NCBI RefSeq assembly: GCF_000021325.1
Contig: NC_011365.1
Coordinates: forward strand, 2,632,001 to 2,696,000
DNA length: 64,000 nt
Direction of reading: 5' to 3'
DNA from: Gluconacetobacter diazotrophicus PA1 5
Lineage (GTDB): Bacteria > Pseudomonadota > Alphaproteobacteria > Acetobacterales > Acetobacteraceae
Below, one piece after another: positions 1 to 9,600 of this stretch. The translations under genes were made by a program, and so were the position numbers. The notes under the pieces were generated by a model. It made no database searches, was not told where the DNA came from, and worked only from the letters and a program-made list of their open reading frames with translations. Within the stretch, counting starts at the first letter, position 1; each line of letters starts with the position of its first letter.

Positions 1-100
1 GCTAGGCAGGACCATGCCCTACTGGCTCCGGCGCATGAACCCATTGTAGCATGCCGGCTTCCGGCCGGGCGATCCGGCCATGGGGCGGTTGGAGGATCCG

Positions 101-1159
101 GTGTCGGCCAAGCCTACCATTCTGGACGTGGCGCGCGTGGCGGGCGTGTCGAAATCGACGGTTTCCCTGGTCCTTCAGAAGAACCCGATCGTCAGCGAAG
201 GCGCCCGCAGCCGGGTCCTGGCCGCCATCCGGCAGGTCGGGTACGTCTATAACCGGAATGCGGCCAACCTGCGCCAGTCCCGTTCGAACGCGATCGGGAT
301 CGTCGTCAATGACGTGACCAACAGCTTCTTCGCCGAGATGGCGGTCGGCATGGACATGATCGTGCAGTCGGCCGGCTTCGTGCAGTTGATGGCCCATACG
401 GGCGAGAGCGTGGAACGCCAGGCCGAGGTCCTGTCCGCGATGCTCGAACACGGTGTCTCGGGGATCATCCTGTCGCCCGCGCGCGGCACGCGCGCCGCCG
501 ACCTGAAGGCCCATATGGCGGGGCCGGTCCCGATCGTCCTTGCGGTCCGGGACCTTCCCGGCCTCAGGGCAACCACCGTCGTCGCCGACAATCGGGCCGG
601 CAGCCACGAGGCCGCGCGCCATCTCATCGGCCTCGGCCACTGCCGCATCGCCTGGCTGGGCGGCTTTCCGGATACGTCGGTCTACCAGACGCGCCTGTCC
701 GGCCTGCGCGATGCGATGGCGGAGGCCGGCCTGCTGTTCGAGGAGGCGTATGCCGTCGAAAGCAACGCCTCGCGGCCGGGTGGGGTCCAGGCCATGGGGC
801 GCCTGCTGGACATGCCGGGTCATCCGATGGCCTGCATGTGCGTCAATGACGCGGTGGCGTTCGGGGCCTGCGACGGGCTGCGCGGCGCCGGACTGGAACC
901 GGGGCGGGATTTCGCGATCGTCGGGTTCGACGACGTCATGGGCGCGCGGACGGCCGTCCCGGCGTTGACGACCGTCGCAACGGACCCCGAGGCGGTCGGC
1001 CGGCGCACGGCGCAGATCCTTCTGCACCGCATCAGTTCCGGCGACGTCCGGCCCGAGACGATCACGACACCGGCACGGCTGGTCGTGCGCGCCAGTTGTG
1101 GCGAGCTCTGGTCGGCCGGACCGGTCGCGGCGGCAGGCGCCGTCCCCGAAATGCGCTGA
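101..1159 (+). CDS. LacI-family transcriptional regulator
   Basis: DNA-binding repressor or activator of the LacI/GalR family, about 352 aa, the usual length. The N-terminal helix-turn-helix is plain (TILDVARVAGVSKSTVSLV, residues 5-23), followed by a periplasmic-binding-protein-like effector domain (GIVVNDVTNSFFAEM; VGFDDVMGARTAVPALTTV). I chose the GTG at 101 because GGAGG lies six bases upstream; an in-frame ATG at 80 has no such site. It is followed by an enoyl-CoA hydratase, a GMC oxidoreductase and a sugar-binding protein on the same strand, so it probably controls that set. The ligand is unknown; a sugar or polyol is inferred from the family and the neighbouring binding protein. Confidence 0.88.
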   Translation: MSAKPTILDVARVAGVSKSTVSLVLQKNPIVSEGARSRVLAAIRQVGYVYNRNAANLRQSRSNAIGIVVNDVTNSFFAEMAVGMDMIVQSAGFVQLMAHTGESVERQAEVLSAMLEHGVSGIILSPARGTRAADLKAHMAGPVPIVLAVRDLPGLRATTVVADNRAGSHEAARHLIGLGHCRIAWLGGFPDTSVYQTRLSGLRDAMAEAGLLFEEAYAVESNASRPGGVQAMGRLLDMPGHPMACMCVNDAVAFGACDGLRGAGLEPGRDFAIVGFDDVMGARTAVPALTTVATDPEAVGRRTAQILLHRISSGDVRPETITTPARLVVRASCGELWSAGPVAAAGAVPEMR

Positions 1160-1227
1160 ACCGACGCGGCTCTGGAACCTTCCAATTAGAAAAAAGGCAA
1201 AACAAGAGCGGACCGGAGAGTCGCCCG

Positions 1228-2010
1228 ATGCCTGACGGAACGGTGAAGGTTTCGATCGCGGGGCCTGTCGCCACCGTCACCCTGGCGCGTCCGGCCCGGC
1301 GCAACGCGCTCGACCTCGGCATGCTGGACGCGCTGTTCCATGCCTGCGACGAGGTCGATGGTGCCCCGCACGTCCGTGCCGCCATCCTGACGGGTGAGGG
1401 GGACGCGTTCTGCGCGGGGGGCGACATCCATGCCTGGGGCGGAATGGGCCCCGGCGATTTCGGCCATAACTGGGTGCGGCATGGCCATCGCGTCTTCGAT
1501 CGCCTTGCGACGCTGCGGATGCCGCTGATTGCCGCGATCAACGGCCACGCCCTGGGCGGCGGCCTGGAGATCGCGGCCACCGCCGATATCCGCATCGCCG
1601 AGACGCATGTCCGCGTCGGCCTTCCGGAGGCCAGTCTGGGCATGGTGCCGGGATGGTCGGGTACCCAGCGCCTTGTCAGGCGCCTGGGGGCGCAGGTCGT
1701 GCGCCGGATGGCGCTGGGCGGCGAGGTCCTCACGGCCGGCGAGGCGCGCGACCTGGGCATTTTCGACAGCGTCGTGGCCACGGGGACCGCCCTGCCGGCC
1801 GCGCAACAGGCGGCCGACCGGATCGTCGGGCGTGCGCCGGGCGCGACCGAGGCGATCAAGCTCATGATTTCGATCGCCGAGGGCGAGGACCGGGGGGCCG
1901 ACGTCGATGCGCTGGCGGCGATCGCCGTTTCGGGCCGCCCCGACATGACGGAAGGGGTGACCGCGTTCCGTGAAAAGCGCGCGCCGCGATTCAGGGGCGG
2001 CTGGTCGTGA
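1228..2010 (+). CDS. Enoyl-CoA hydratase/isomerase family protein
   Basis: Crotonase-fold protein of 260 aa, normal family length. It shows the oxyanion-hole segment AGGDIHAWGGM near residues 63-73, NGHALGGGLEIA near 105, and a Glu in LPEASLGMVPGW near 133, where hydratases carry a catalytic acid. It should hydrate or isomerise an acyl-CoA thioester in the cytoplasm; the substrate cannot be read from sequence. The ATG at 1228 is preceded by GGAGAG. The gene sits 69 bp after the LacI gene and 72 bp before the GMC gene, in an apparent operon. Its pairing with a GMC oxidoreductase and a sugar-binding protein is unusual for fatty-acid oxidation and suggests degradation of some other substrate. 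Confidence 0.85.
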   Translation: MPDGTVKVSIAGPVATVTLARPARRNALDLGMLDALFHACDEVDGAPHVRAAILTGEGDAFCAGGDIHAWGGMGPGDFGHNWVRHGHRVFDRLATLRMPLIAAINGHALGGGLEIAATADIRIAETHVRVGLPEASLGMVPGWSGTQRLVRRLGAQVVRRMALGGEVLTAGEARDLGIFDSVVATGTALPAAQQAADRIVGRAPGATEAIKLMISIAEGEDRGADVDALAAIAVSGRPDMTEGVTAFREKRAPRFRGGWS

Positions 2011-2082
2011 CCACACGACGGATGGCCAGGCCCTGAGGGGCACGCGACCCGACCCTGCTGCAATCCGCTCCGGGAGAAAGAC

Positions 2083-3738
2083 ATGGCATATGACTATGTG
2101 ATTGTGGGCGGAGGGCCGGCGGGCTGCGTTCTCGCCGCCCGCCTGAGCGAGGACCCCCGGGTCCGGGTCCTCCTGCTCGAGGCCGGCGGAAGCGACCGGA
2201 ACATGCTGTATCGCATCCCCGCCGGCTTCGCGAAAATGACCAAGGGCATCGGCAGCTGAGGGTGGGAGACCGTTCCCCAGAGGCACATGCAGGGCCGCGT
2301 GCTGCGCTATACGCAGGCCATGGTGATCGGGGGCGGATCGTCGATCAACGCGCAGATCTACACCCGTGGCAACGCGGGCGATTATGACGGCTGGGCACGG
2401 GAAAAGGGCTGCGAGGCCTGGGAATATCGTCGCGTCCTGCCTTATTTCAAACGGGCGGAAAACAACCAGCGCTTCCTCGACGACTATCATGGTGCCGGGG
2501 GGCCGCTGGGTGTGTCGATGCCCGCGGCGCCCCTGCCGATCTGCGAGGCCTATATCAAGGCCGCCCAGGAACTTGGTATTCCCTACAACCATGATTTCAA
2601 TGGACCCCGTCAGGCCGGCATCGGGTTCTTCCAGCTGACGCAGCGCAATCACGAACGGTCGTCGGCATCCCGTGCCTATCTCGGCGCGGCGCGGGGGCGG
2701 AAAAACCTGACCGTGCGGCTCAATGCCCAGGTGCTGCGGGTCGTGGTCGAGAAGGGGCGGGCAATCGGGGTCGAGCTTTCGTTTTCCGGCCGGACGGGAT
2801 TCGTCCGGGCGGAGCGCGAGGTCATTCTCTGCTCGGGGGCCATAGGCTCGCCCAAGCTGCTGCTGCAATCGGGCATCGGCCCGGCCGACGAACTGTGCGC
2901 CCTGGATATCCCCGTCATGCACGATCTGCCGGGCGTGGGCCGCAACCTGCAGGACCATCTGGATCTTTTCGTCATTGCCGAATGTAGGGGCGATTTCACC
3001 TATGACGGTGTCGCGCGGCCGCATCGGACGCTTGCCGCCGGCCTGCAATACCTGATCTACAGAAACGGCCCGGCAGCCTCGAGCCTTTTCGAGACGGGAG
3101 GGTTCTGGTACGTCGATCCCAGGGCCGCATATCCGGATCTTCAGTTTCACCTGGGCCTGGGTTCGGGGATCGAGGCAGGCGTCGCGCGGCTTCGGAACGC
3201 GGGCGTGACCCTGAATACCGCCTATCTGCGCCCCCGGTCGCGCGGCACCGTGACGCTGCGGTCCGCCGACCCGGCGGCCGCCCCGCTGATCGATCCGAAT
3301 TATTTCAGCGATCCGCATGATCGAACCATGTCGATCGAGGGCCTGAAGATCGCGCGCGAGATCATCCTGCAGCCGGCGATGCAGGATTTCGTCCTGGCCG
3401 AGCGTCTGCCCGGTCCCGCCGTGCGCACCGACGCCGAACTGTTCGATTACGCGTGCCGGAACGCCAAGACCGACCACCATCCGGTGGGGACGTGCCGGAT
3501 GGGCGTCGGGGCGGATGCCGTGGTGGACCCGGAACTGCGCCTGCACGGCATTGCCGGGCTGCGCGTCTGCGATGCGTCGGTGATGCCGAAGATACCCTCA
3601 TGCAACACCAACAGCCCGACCATCATGGTGGGCGAGAAAGGTGCGGACATGATCCTCGGCCGGCAGCCCCTGGCGCCGGCGATCCTTGACGACCAGCGCA
3701 ACGATATCCCGCAGCACGCGCGGCGCGAGGTCGCCTGA
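2083..3738 (+). pseudogene. GMC-family FAD oxidoreductase interrupted by an in-frame TGA
   Basis: Glucose-methanol-choline oxidoreductase, flavoprotein dehydrogenase of alcohols or polyols. The ATG at 2083 opens an FAD-binding segment ([19 protein letters not shown]). Codon 59 (2257-2259) is TGA. The same frame continues without a break to 3738 and carries RYTQAMVIGGGSSINAQ, the catalytic-His segment DHHPVGTCRMG and NTNSPTIMVGEKGADMIL. Reading through gives about 551 aa, the normal length. Choline dehydrogenases have a conserved Trp here (NWCYETEP-like; here S-stop-GWETVP), so TGG to TGA is the simplest explanation. An ATG at 2287 could start a product lacking the FAD-binding N-terminus, which should be inactive. 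Sequencing error or readthrough cannot be excluded. Confidence 0.8.
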
Positions 3739-3794
3739 CGACCCGGGCCCGTGCCCGCAATGGTGTGCCTCAAAACAGGGGCGTGGAGACACAC

Positions 3795-4907
3795 ATGTCG
3801 TTCATCAAGGCCTACATTGAACAGCAGACGATCAGCCGGCGCAACCTGCTCCTGCTGTCGGCCTACGGGCTTGGCGGGATGGCGACGATGGGCGCGCTGC
3901 GTCCGCGCGGCGCGCGGGCGGCGGGGTCGGCGCCGCCGATCGCGTGGAGCTATCGCGACCGGACGGACCCGTACTGGAACGCGATCGTTTCCGGCGGCGA
4001 GGCGTTCGTCCAGAGCCTGGGCCTGCCCCGGAGCGCGCTGATCAACCTGATCAACGAAGGATCGAGCGAGAAATCCCTTGCCGACATCAAGGCGGTTCTG
4101 TCGCGCTACGGCAGCGGGGTCGCGCTGGCCGCCGACACCAACGACGCCCCGAACTGCCGCCCGGTGGTCGAGGCGGTCAGCCGGGCCGGCGCCTATGTCT
4201 CGACCATCTGGAACAAGACCGACGACCTGCATCCCTGGGATTTCGGCGACCATTACGTCTCGCACATGACATGGTCGGATGTCGGGCCGTCGGAACAGAC
4301 GGCGCGGCTGCTGTTCGATGCGATGGGCGGCAAGGGCGGCGTGGTGCATCTGGGCGGCATCGCCTCCAATAACCCGTCCATCGAGCGCCTGGCCGGGCTG
4401 AAGAACGCGCTGAAGGCCTATCCGAATGTCGAGCTTCCGGGGGTCCAGGCCGCCGACTGGGATACCCAGAAGGCCAATCAGGTCATGTCCGGCTTCCTGA
4501 CCCGCTACGGCGACGGGATCAAGGGCGTGCACTGCGCCAGCGACACCATCGCCTATGGCGTGATCGAGGCGCTGCGGGCCGAGGGGATCGAGACCATGCC
4601 CATCGTCTCCTATAACGGGAATCCGCAGGCGGTGGATCTGGTGATCAAGGGCAAAATCCTGGCGACGGTGTTCAACAACCCGTACTGGGGCGGCGGCATC
4701 ACGGCGGCGCTGGCCTATTATGCCGCGACGGGGGTCTTCAGGCCGTCCGCCGAGCCGAAGGACCATCGCGAATTCTACGGTCCGACCGTCATGGTGACCG
4801 CCACGGACGCGCGGGACTTCAAATCGAAATATATCGACGGCAATCCGACATACGACTGGAAGGATTTCTGGGGCCTGAGCAAGGGCCAGATCCAGTACAA
4901 AGCCTGA
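3795..4907 (+). CDS. Tat-exported periplasmic sugar-binding protein (ribose/Peripla_BP type)
   Basis: Substrate-binding protein of ABC sugar importers, 370 aa. The N-terminus has a twin-arginine signal (ISRRNLLLLSAYGLGG, RR at residues 15-16) ending near ARA, so it should be exported folded by Tat, which is less usual for this family. The mature part has the two-lobe pattern (IAWSYRDRTDPYWNAIVSGG; GVHCASDTIAYGVIEALR). The ATG at 3795 is preceded by GGAG. No permease or ATPase lies beside it; the only ABC sugar transporter genes in the window are at 40.3-42.4 kb with their own binding protein. It may deliver ligand to a transporter elsewhere or act in sensing. Confidence 0.82.
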   Translation: MSFIKAYIEQQTISRRNLLLLSAYGLGGMATMGALRPRGARAAGSAPPIAWSYRDRTDPYWNAIVSGGEAFVQSLGLPRSALINLINEGSSEKSLADIKAVLSRYGSGVALAADTNDAPNCRPVVEAVSRAGAYVSTIWNKTDDLHPWDFGDHYVSHMTWSDVGPSEQTARLLFDAMGGKGGVVHLGGIASNNPSIERLAGLKNALKAYPNVELPGVQAADWDTQKANQVMSGFLTRYGDGIKGVHCASDTIAYGVIEALRAEGIETMPIVSYNGNPQAVDLVIKGKILATVFNNPYWGGGITAALAYYAATGVFRPSAEPKDHREFYGPTVMVTATDARDFKSKYIDGNPTYDWKDFWGLSKGQIQYKA

Positions 4908-4982
4908 CCGGCAGGGCGGACCTTGCCCGGGTCCTGCCGCGGAACGGTCGAGGATCGTGCTGGCGTGCGTCGGCACGCCCGT

Positions 4983-5030
4983 TCCCGCCCCCTTGACCGC
5001 GGCCGAGGCCGCATCGTCAAGGGGGCGGGA
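4983..5030. terminator. Strong hairpin between convergent genes
   Basis: A perfect 15-bp inverted repeat (4983-4997 with 5016-5030) encloses a second GC-rich stem. It lies 76 bp after the sugar-binding protein and just past the end of the minus-strand VOC gene, so it can serve both strands. There is no T-run, so Rho-independent action is not certain. Confidence 0.55.
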
Positions 5031-5051
5031 TGTCGCGATGCGGTGCGCCGC

Positions 5052-5570
5052 TCAGGTTCGCGGCGGCTGATATCGCGGTGTGGGCGATTGGGCGTCGATC
5101 GTCCGGGTGTTGGGCGTGCTCAGGAACTCGACCGTCATTCCCCAGGGGGTGCGGCCATAGCAGAACGTATTGCCCTCGCCCTCTTCGATGCCGAGCTGTG
5201 CGCGTGGACGCGTCAGCAGTGTCCCGCCGGCCTCGGTGAAGCGTCGGGTCGCCGCCTCGATATCGTCCACATAGAGCGCGAAATGCTGCAGCCCGAAATC
5301 GGACGCGCGCGCCGGCGGATGCTGATCCGGCGCACGGATTTCGAACAACTCGATCCCCGGTCCGAAGCCGAGCTTGAGCATGCGCATGGCGATGACCGCG
5401 CCGCCGGCTTCCAGGCCGAGCGTGGCTTCTGCCTCCGGCCCCGCGAAAGGCGGCTTCTTCCGCGTCATGTTGTCGTAAAGCGCAATCGCCCCGAACGCTT
5501 CAACAAGGAAACGGCTCGCGGATTCGAGGTCGGGCACCGTGATGCCGACATGGTCCATGCCCCGGATCAT
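5052..5570 (-). CDS. VOC-family (glyoxalase/dioxygenase-fold) protein
   Basis: Vicinal-oxygen-chelate protein of about 172 aa with two beta-alpha-beta-beta-beta modules. Visible elements are MDHVGITVPDLESASRF near the start, LQHFALYVDDIEAATRRF in the middle and WGMTVEFLSTP near the end; the His and Glu positions fit metal ligands of this fold. The exact reaction is not deducible. Its ATG overlaps the TGA of the upstream cupin gene (ATGA at 5567-5570), so the two are translationally coupled and form a two-gene operon reading away from the glucose dehydrogenase gene. Confidence 0.8.
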   Translation of the reverse strand: MIRGMDHVGITVPDLESASRFLVEAFGAIALYDNMTRKKPPFAGPEAEATLGLEAGGAVIAMRMLKLGFGPGIELFEIRAPDQHPPARASDFGLQHFALYVDDIEAATRRFTEAGGTLLTRPRAQLGIEEGEGNTFCYGRTPWGMTVEFLSTPNTRTIDAQSPTPRYQPPRT

Positions 5571-6109
5571 TTGAAACGACACGGCTGATCGACCGTGGGC
5601 TTTTCGGCAAGCTGAACGACCATCAGCGTGACCGGGCCGTCGCCCACATTGCCTGCAAGATGGCCGCGATGGCCCTGCGCGTCGGGTTTGCTCATCTGAT
5701 CCTCGCCGAGTGAGACGTCGCCCGGGTTGAGCGTAACGCGCGTGCCGTCCTGCGCCTGGACCCACCAGCTTCCCTTGAGCGGGATGATCCATTGCACCTT
5801 GGGGTCCGGATGCCAGGCGCCGTTCCAGTGGCTGGGTTGCACCGTGGACACCACCTGGGCCGTGCCTTCGGGGGTCGGGTCCGACCATTGGGGCGCCGCC
5901 GGCTTGTTGACGGTCTTGAGCGTGTAGGTATGGAACTGGCAGCGCGTCATGTGGCTGACGCCGTTATGATCCACCCAGTTGTCCCAGTAGACGGCTGTCG
6001 GCGGCGCGGGCGATTGCGCGCGCGCGTGGCCGGTGAGACCGGCGAGGGCGAGCAGCGCCGCTGCGCCGAGACGGACCTGCGATGGGCGGGGAAGGAAATA
6101 TGCAGTCAT
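5567..6109 (-). CDS. Exported cupin-domain protein
   Basis: Small secreted protein of 180 aa. An N-terminal signal peptide (VRLGAAALLALAGLTGHARA, cleavage after ARA-Q) puts it in the periplasm. The mature part has a single cupin-like core: HWNGAWHPDPKVQWIIPLKG, then RVTLNPGDVSLGED and HRGHLAGNVGDGPV. Cupins of this sort bind a metal or small ligand; no specific activity can be assigned. It is translationally coupled to the downstream VOC gene. The ATG at 6109 is preceded by a CGGAG-like site. Confidence 0.75.
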   Translation of the reverse strand: MTAYFLPRPSQVRLGAAALLALAGLTGHARAQSPAPPTAVYWDNWVDHNGVSHMTRCQFHTYTLKTVNKPAAPQWSDPTPEGTAQVVSTVQPSHWNGAWHPDPKVQWIIPLKGSWWVQAQDGTRVTLNPGDVSLGEDQMSKPDAQGHRGHLAGNVGDGPVTLMVVQLAEKPTVDQPCRFK

Positions 6110-6491
6110 GACTGGCGAGTCTCCGCATTGAAGCGCTGCTCCCGCTGGAGGGGGAAGCGGATGATGTGATAGGGGGCACGCGCCTTCTGGGCCGCGACAG
6201 CTATGCGGGCATCGGATTGGACCGCCCCGCAACCGTGGGTGGGATCGTGTAGAGGGCCGGTCGCGGTGAAGCGATTGAAAAGACACGTGGTGGTCCTGGT
6301 ATGAATGGCTAACGCGTCTGCGACGAACTGTTGCTGCATGACCGGATGACGTTTCTGTGAGCGTAAAGGGCGCATCCGGGAGGAGCGTATCCGACAGGCC
6401 GCGATCCCGGGTCCCGCCGCCTCGGCGCGTCTTCGGCCAGAAACCTTATGACATATTCGTGGTTAGTATCGTTGCATGATGCTGCGCCTGC
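6110..6491. other. Intergenic region between divergent cupin and glucose dehydrogenase genes
   Basis: About 380 bp separating divergently transcribed genes, so it must hold both promoters. No convincing gene is seen; short open frames here look like chance frames. No clear operator palindrome was found. Confidence 0.5.
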
Positions 6492-8939
6492 ATGAAGATA
6501 AACCGGAGAAGCGCCTTGGGACAAACGCGACCTGTTCCTCTTTCCTTGCGGATCACTGGATTTTTTCTGATCATCTATGGCGTCGTCATGACGATTCCGG
6601 GCGTGTGGCTGATCACGCTGGGCGACAGCAGTTACTATACTGTCGCGGGCGTGCTGACGCTGGTCAGCGGCGGCCTGATCGTCACCGGGCGGGGTGCGGG
6701 GCTGTGGGTCTATGCTATCATGCTGGGCAGCACCCTGGTATGGGCGCTGTCACGGGTGGGGCTTGACGGATGGCGCCTGCTGCCGCCCCTGGCGCTGCCA
6801 TCCGGCATCGGCCTGTGGGTTTTCGGCCCGTGGGTGGCCGGCCGCCTGCGGGACCCCAATGGGCGCGTCCGCATCAATACGACCGTACTGGGCGGCATGG
6901 GCAGTTGCGCCGCCCTGTTCGTCTTCCTGTTCGCGTGCGGATGGGCCGTTACGGCCTCGCGCACGATCCAGCACAATCCGTTTCCGACGGACCATCGTGA
7001 CGGCGCGCTGATCAATGCGGAATCCCTGGCCAACAATGAATGGCGCTATATGGGCGGTACCTCGGCCGGTGACCGCTTCGGAATGGCGAGCCAGATCACC
7101 GCGGACAATGCCCATGACCTGAAACCGGCCTGGATCTTCCATACCGGGGATGTGCCGCGCGCCGACGAAAACGCGCGCGGACGCGAATTCAGCTTCGAGG
7201 CGACGCCGCTGAAGATCGGCGACAATCTTGTCTTCTGCACGCCGCATCGCGATGTCGTGGCCGTGGACGCCACCACCGGCAAGCAGGTGTGGCGATACAG
7301 CCCCAATGGGGATTACGGCCAGAATATCTACCAGGCCTGCCGGGGCGTATCCTATTTCGAGGCGCCCGCCGGATCGCCCTGCCCGCATCGCATCATTTCC
7401 ACCGATTCCGGCTCGCCCCCGACCCTGTTCGCGCTTGACGCCGATACCGGTCGCCTGTGCCCGGCATTCGGTCATGACGGCGTTGTCGACCTGCGTGAAG
7501 GCATGGGCGTCATCCCGGCGGGATTCCACTTCATCACGTCTCCGCCGATGGTGATGAACAATCGCATCATGCTGAGCGGCTGGGTCTACGACAACCAGAC
7601 CGTGGGCGAGCCGTCGGGCGTCATTCGCGGCTTCGACGCGACCACGGGCCAACTGGCCTGGGGGTGGGATATCGGGCATACGCCCGCCAACCGCCCGTTG
7701 AATCCGGGTGAAACCTTCACGCGCGGCACCCCCAATGGCTGGGGCGTCTATACGGCCGATCCCGCCCTGAACATGGTCTATGTGCCGCTGGGTATCGCGA
7801 CGCCCGATTATTACGGCGTCAAGCGCCGTCCCTTCGACGAGCAGTATGATACGTCCCTGGTGGCGCTGGACATCACGACGGGCGAGGAACGCTGGCACTT
7901 CCAGACCGTCCATCACGACCTGTGGGATTTCGACCTTCCGGTCGGCCCGTCGCTGGTCGATCTGCCGGACAGCAGCGGCCGGATGACCCCCGCGCTGGTC
8001 CAGACCACCAAGCAGGGCGAGCTGTTCGTGCTCGACCGTCGTACCGGCAAGCCGTTCTACCGTGTCGAGGAACGACCGGTACCGGGAGGCACCGTTGCGG
8101 ACGAACGGTATTCCCCGACGCAGCCCTATTCGCCGGACATGCCGAACCTGCGCCGGTCCGACCCGACGACGGACGATCTGTGGGGGATCACGCCGTTCGA
8201 CCAGATGGCCTGTCGCATCGCCTTCAAACGCATGAGGTTCCAGGGCCTGTTCACACCCCCCAGCGCGCAGGGAACGATCGGGTTTCCGGCATTCGACGGC
8301 GTGGACGACTGGTATGGCGCGACGATCGATCCCACGCGCGGCGTCCTGTATGTCAACACGACCTATATCCCGTTCACCATGCAGCTTGTCCCGTATGGGC
8401 AGGCCCTGAAGCAGGGCCTGTTCAAGCCATGGGCCGGATGGAACCAGCCCTATCCCGAGCCGACTTTTTCGAACAATCCGCAGCATGGCCTGCCCTATTC
8501 CGCCGTCATCAAGCCGTGGCTGGGCATTTTCGGGGCGCCGTGCCTGGCGCCGCCCTGGGGCAGGACGCAGGCCATCGACCTAGTGCATCATCGGAAGATC
8601 TGGGAACGCGCGCTGGGAACGACGAAGAATGTCGGCCCGACCAATGCCCTGCGTATGCCCGTCGGGCTGCCGACCGGCATCTTCAGCATGGGCGGCACGC
8701 TGACGACCCCGACCGGACTGGTCTTCATGGGCGCCACTGCCGACCAGGCGTTCCGTGTCCTCGACGGGCGGAACGGCCGGATTCTTTATGAAACCACCCT
8801 CGATGCCGGCGGGAACGCGACCCCGATGACCTATATGGGCAAGGACGGGCGGCAATATGTGGTGCTCGCGGTGGGCGGGCATGGCGGCCTCAAGACACGG
8901 AACGGCGACGAGGTCGTGGCTTTCGCCCTGCCTAAATGA
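6492..8939 (+). CDS. gcd: Membrane-bound PQQ-dependent glucose dehydrogenase
   Basis: Quinoprotein dehydrogenase of the glucose/quinate/shikimate family, 815 aa (E. coli Gcd is similar). It oxidises aldoses to lactones on the periplasmic face and passes electrons to ubiquinone. Five hydrophobic segments occupy about residues 18-165, then an eight-bladed propeller domain with family motifs (WRYMGGTSAGDRFG; FHFITSPPMVMNNRIMLSGW; GVLYVNTTYIPF; GRQYVVLAVGGHGG). The ATG at 6492 has no good ribosome site; a TTG at 6516 has GGAG a few bases upstream and may be the true start, shortening the protein by eight residues. A strong hairpin follows the stop. The following porin gene is deleted internally. 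Confidence 0.93.
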   Translation: MKINRRSALGQTRPVPLSLRITGFFLIIYGVVMTIPGVWLITLGDSSYYTVAGVLTLVSGGLIVTGRGAGLWVYAIMLGSTLVWALSRVGLDGWRLLPPLALPSGIGLWVFGPWVAGRLRDPNGRVRINTTVLGGMGSCAALFVFLFACGWAVTASRTIQHNPFPTDHRDGALINAESLANNEWRYMGGTSAGDRFGMASQITADNAHDLKPAWIFHTGDVPRADENARGREFSFEATPLKIGDNLVFCTPHRDVVAVDATTGKQVWRYSPNGDYGQNIYQACRGVSYFEAPAGSPCPHRIISTDSGSPPTLFALDADTGRLCPAFGHDGVVDLREGMGVIPAGFHFITSPPMVMNNRIMLSGWVYDNQTVGEPSGVIRGFDATTGQLAWGWDIGHTPANRPLNPGETFTRGTPNGWGVYTADPALNMVYVPLGIATPDYYGVKRRPFDEQYDTSLVALDITTGEERWHFQTVHHDLWDFDLPVGPSLVDLPDSSGRMTPALVQTTKQGELFVLDRRTGKPFYRVEERPVPGGTVADERYSPTQPYSPDMPNLRRSDPTTDDLWGITPFDQMACRIAFKRMRFQGLFTPPSAQGTIGFPAFDGVDDWYGATIDPTRGVLYVNTTYIPFTMQLVPYGQALKQGLFKPWAGWNQPYPEPTFSNNPQHGLPYSAVIKPWLGIFGAPCLAPPWGRTQAIDLVHHRKIWERALGTTKNVGPTNALRMPVGLPTGIFSMGGTLTTPTGLVFMGATADQAFRVLDGRNGRILYETTLDAGGNATPMTYMGKDGRQYVVLAVGGHGGLKTRNGDEVVAFALPK

Positions 8940-8952
8940 CGCGTGAGAAACC

Positions 8953-8985
8953 GGACCCGCTTCGCCGCTCGGGCGAAGCGGGTCC
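8953..8985 (+). terminator. Terminator hairpin after gcd
   Basis: Perfect 14-bp stem (8953-8966 with 8972-8985) with a 5-base loop starting 14 bp after the gcd stop codon. No U-tract follows, so strength as an intrinsic terminator is uncertain. Confidence 0.55.
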
Positions 8986-9096
8986 AGGCGGCGCGGCGCT
9001 TCCCCTTGGTGAGTATCCCCCCATCATAATTCCTCCGATCGTCTTCGTAGGGAGGATCTGCTGCGGTACGCCCGGCGGCAACAGGAAAGGCCAGGC

Positions 9097-9600
9097 ATGA
9101 TGAGTGTCCGGACAGATTTTTCCGGCTGCGGTTTCGGACGTATCATCATTCTGCTGGCGTGTGTTCTCGGGGCATATCTGCCGGCCTCCGCCGCCGCCCA
9201 GGCGACGGACGACGTGGCATCGGCTTTTGCGCAGGCCGCGAAGGAGGGACCGCAGGACGAGGCCATCGAAACGGCGCAGCAAGCCGCGATGCTGGTGCGC
9301 CCGCTTCAGCCCTCGACCCTCCTCGTGCCGGGCACCAGCCCCTATCAGACCGCCCATCTGTTTGGCGACTGGGGCGGTATCCTGCCGTTCCTGCACAGGC
9401 GTGGCATTTACCCTTTTCTGAATTACCTGGCGGAATCCGCGGGGAATCCGGTCGGGGGCATGCGGCAGACGGGTGCCTATGCGCACCAGGTTTCCATTGG
9501 TGCCGATCTGGACTGGTACCAGATCGCCCATGTCAAAGGCCTGAGCACCCATTTTCCCAACGCGCTCGTCTTCGCGATGCGGGCCAATGTGACATTTTAG
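9097..9600 (+). pseudogene. oprB: Internally deleted OprB-type carbohydrate porin
   Basis: The frame encodes only 167 aa where OprB porins have about 400-500. It begins with a signal peptide (IIILLACVLGAYLPASAAAQ) and the OprB N-terminal signature LFGDWGGILPFLHRRGIYPF. It ends with PNALVFAMRANVTF, which has the form of an OprB C-terminal strand with the terminal Phe needed for outer-membrane assembly. The join falls near KGLSTHF / PNALVF: in intact porins the first motif lies in the first quarter and the second is the last strand. So most of the barrel is missing by an in-frame deletion. A barrel cannot form; I regard it as non-functional. It overlaps the end of the convergent mgtA-like gene by 4 bp. 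Confidence 0.7.

Noticed and set aside
1186-3546. 786-codon minus-strand frame across the enoyl-CoA hydratase and GMC genes
   Set aside because: Antisense shadow with no protein family pattern.
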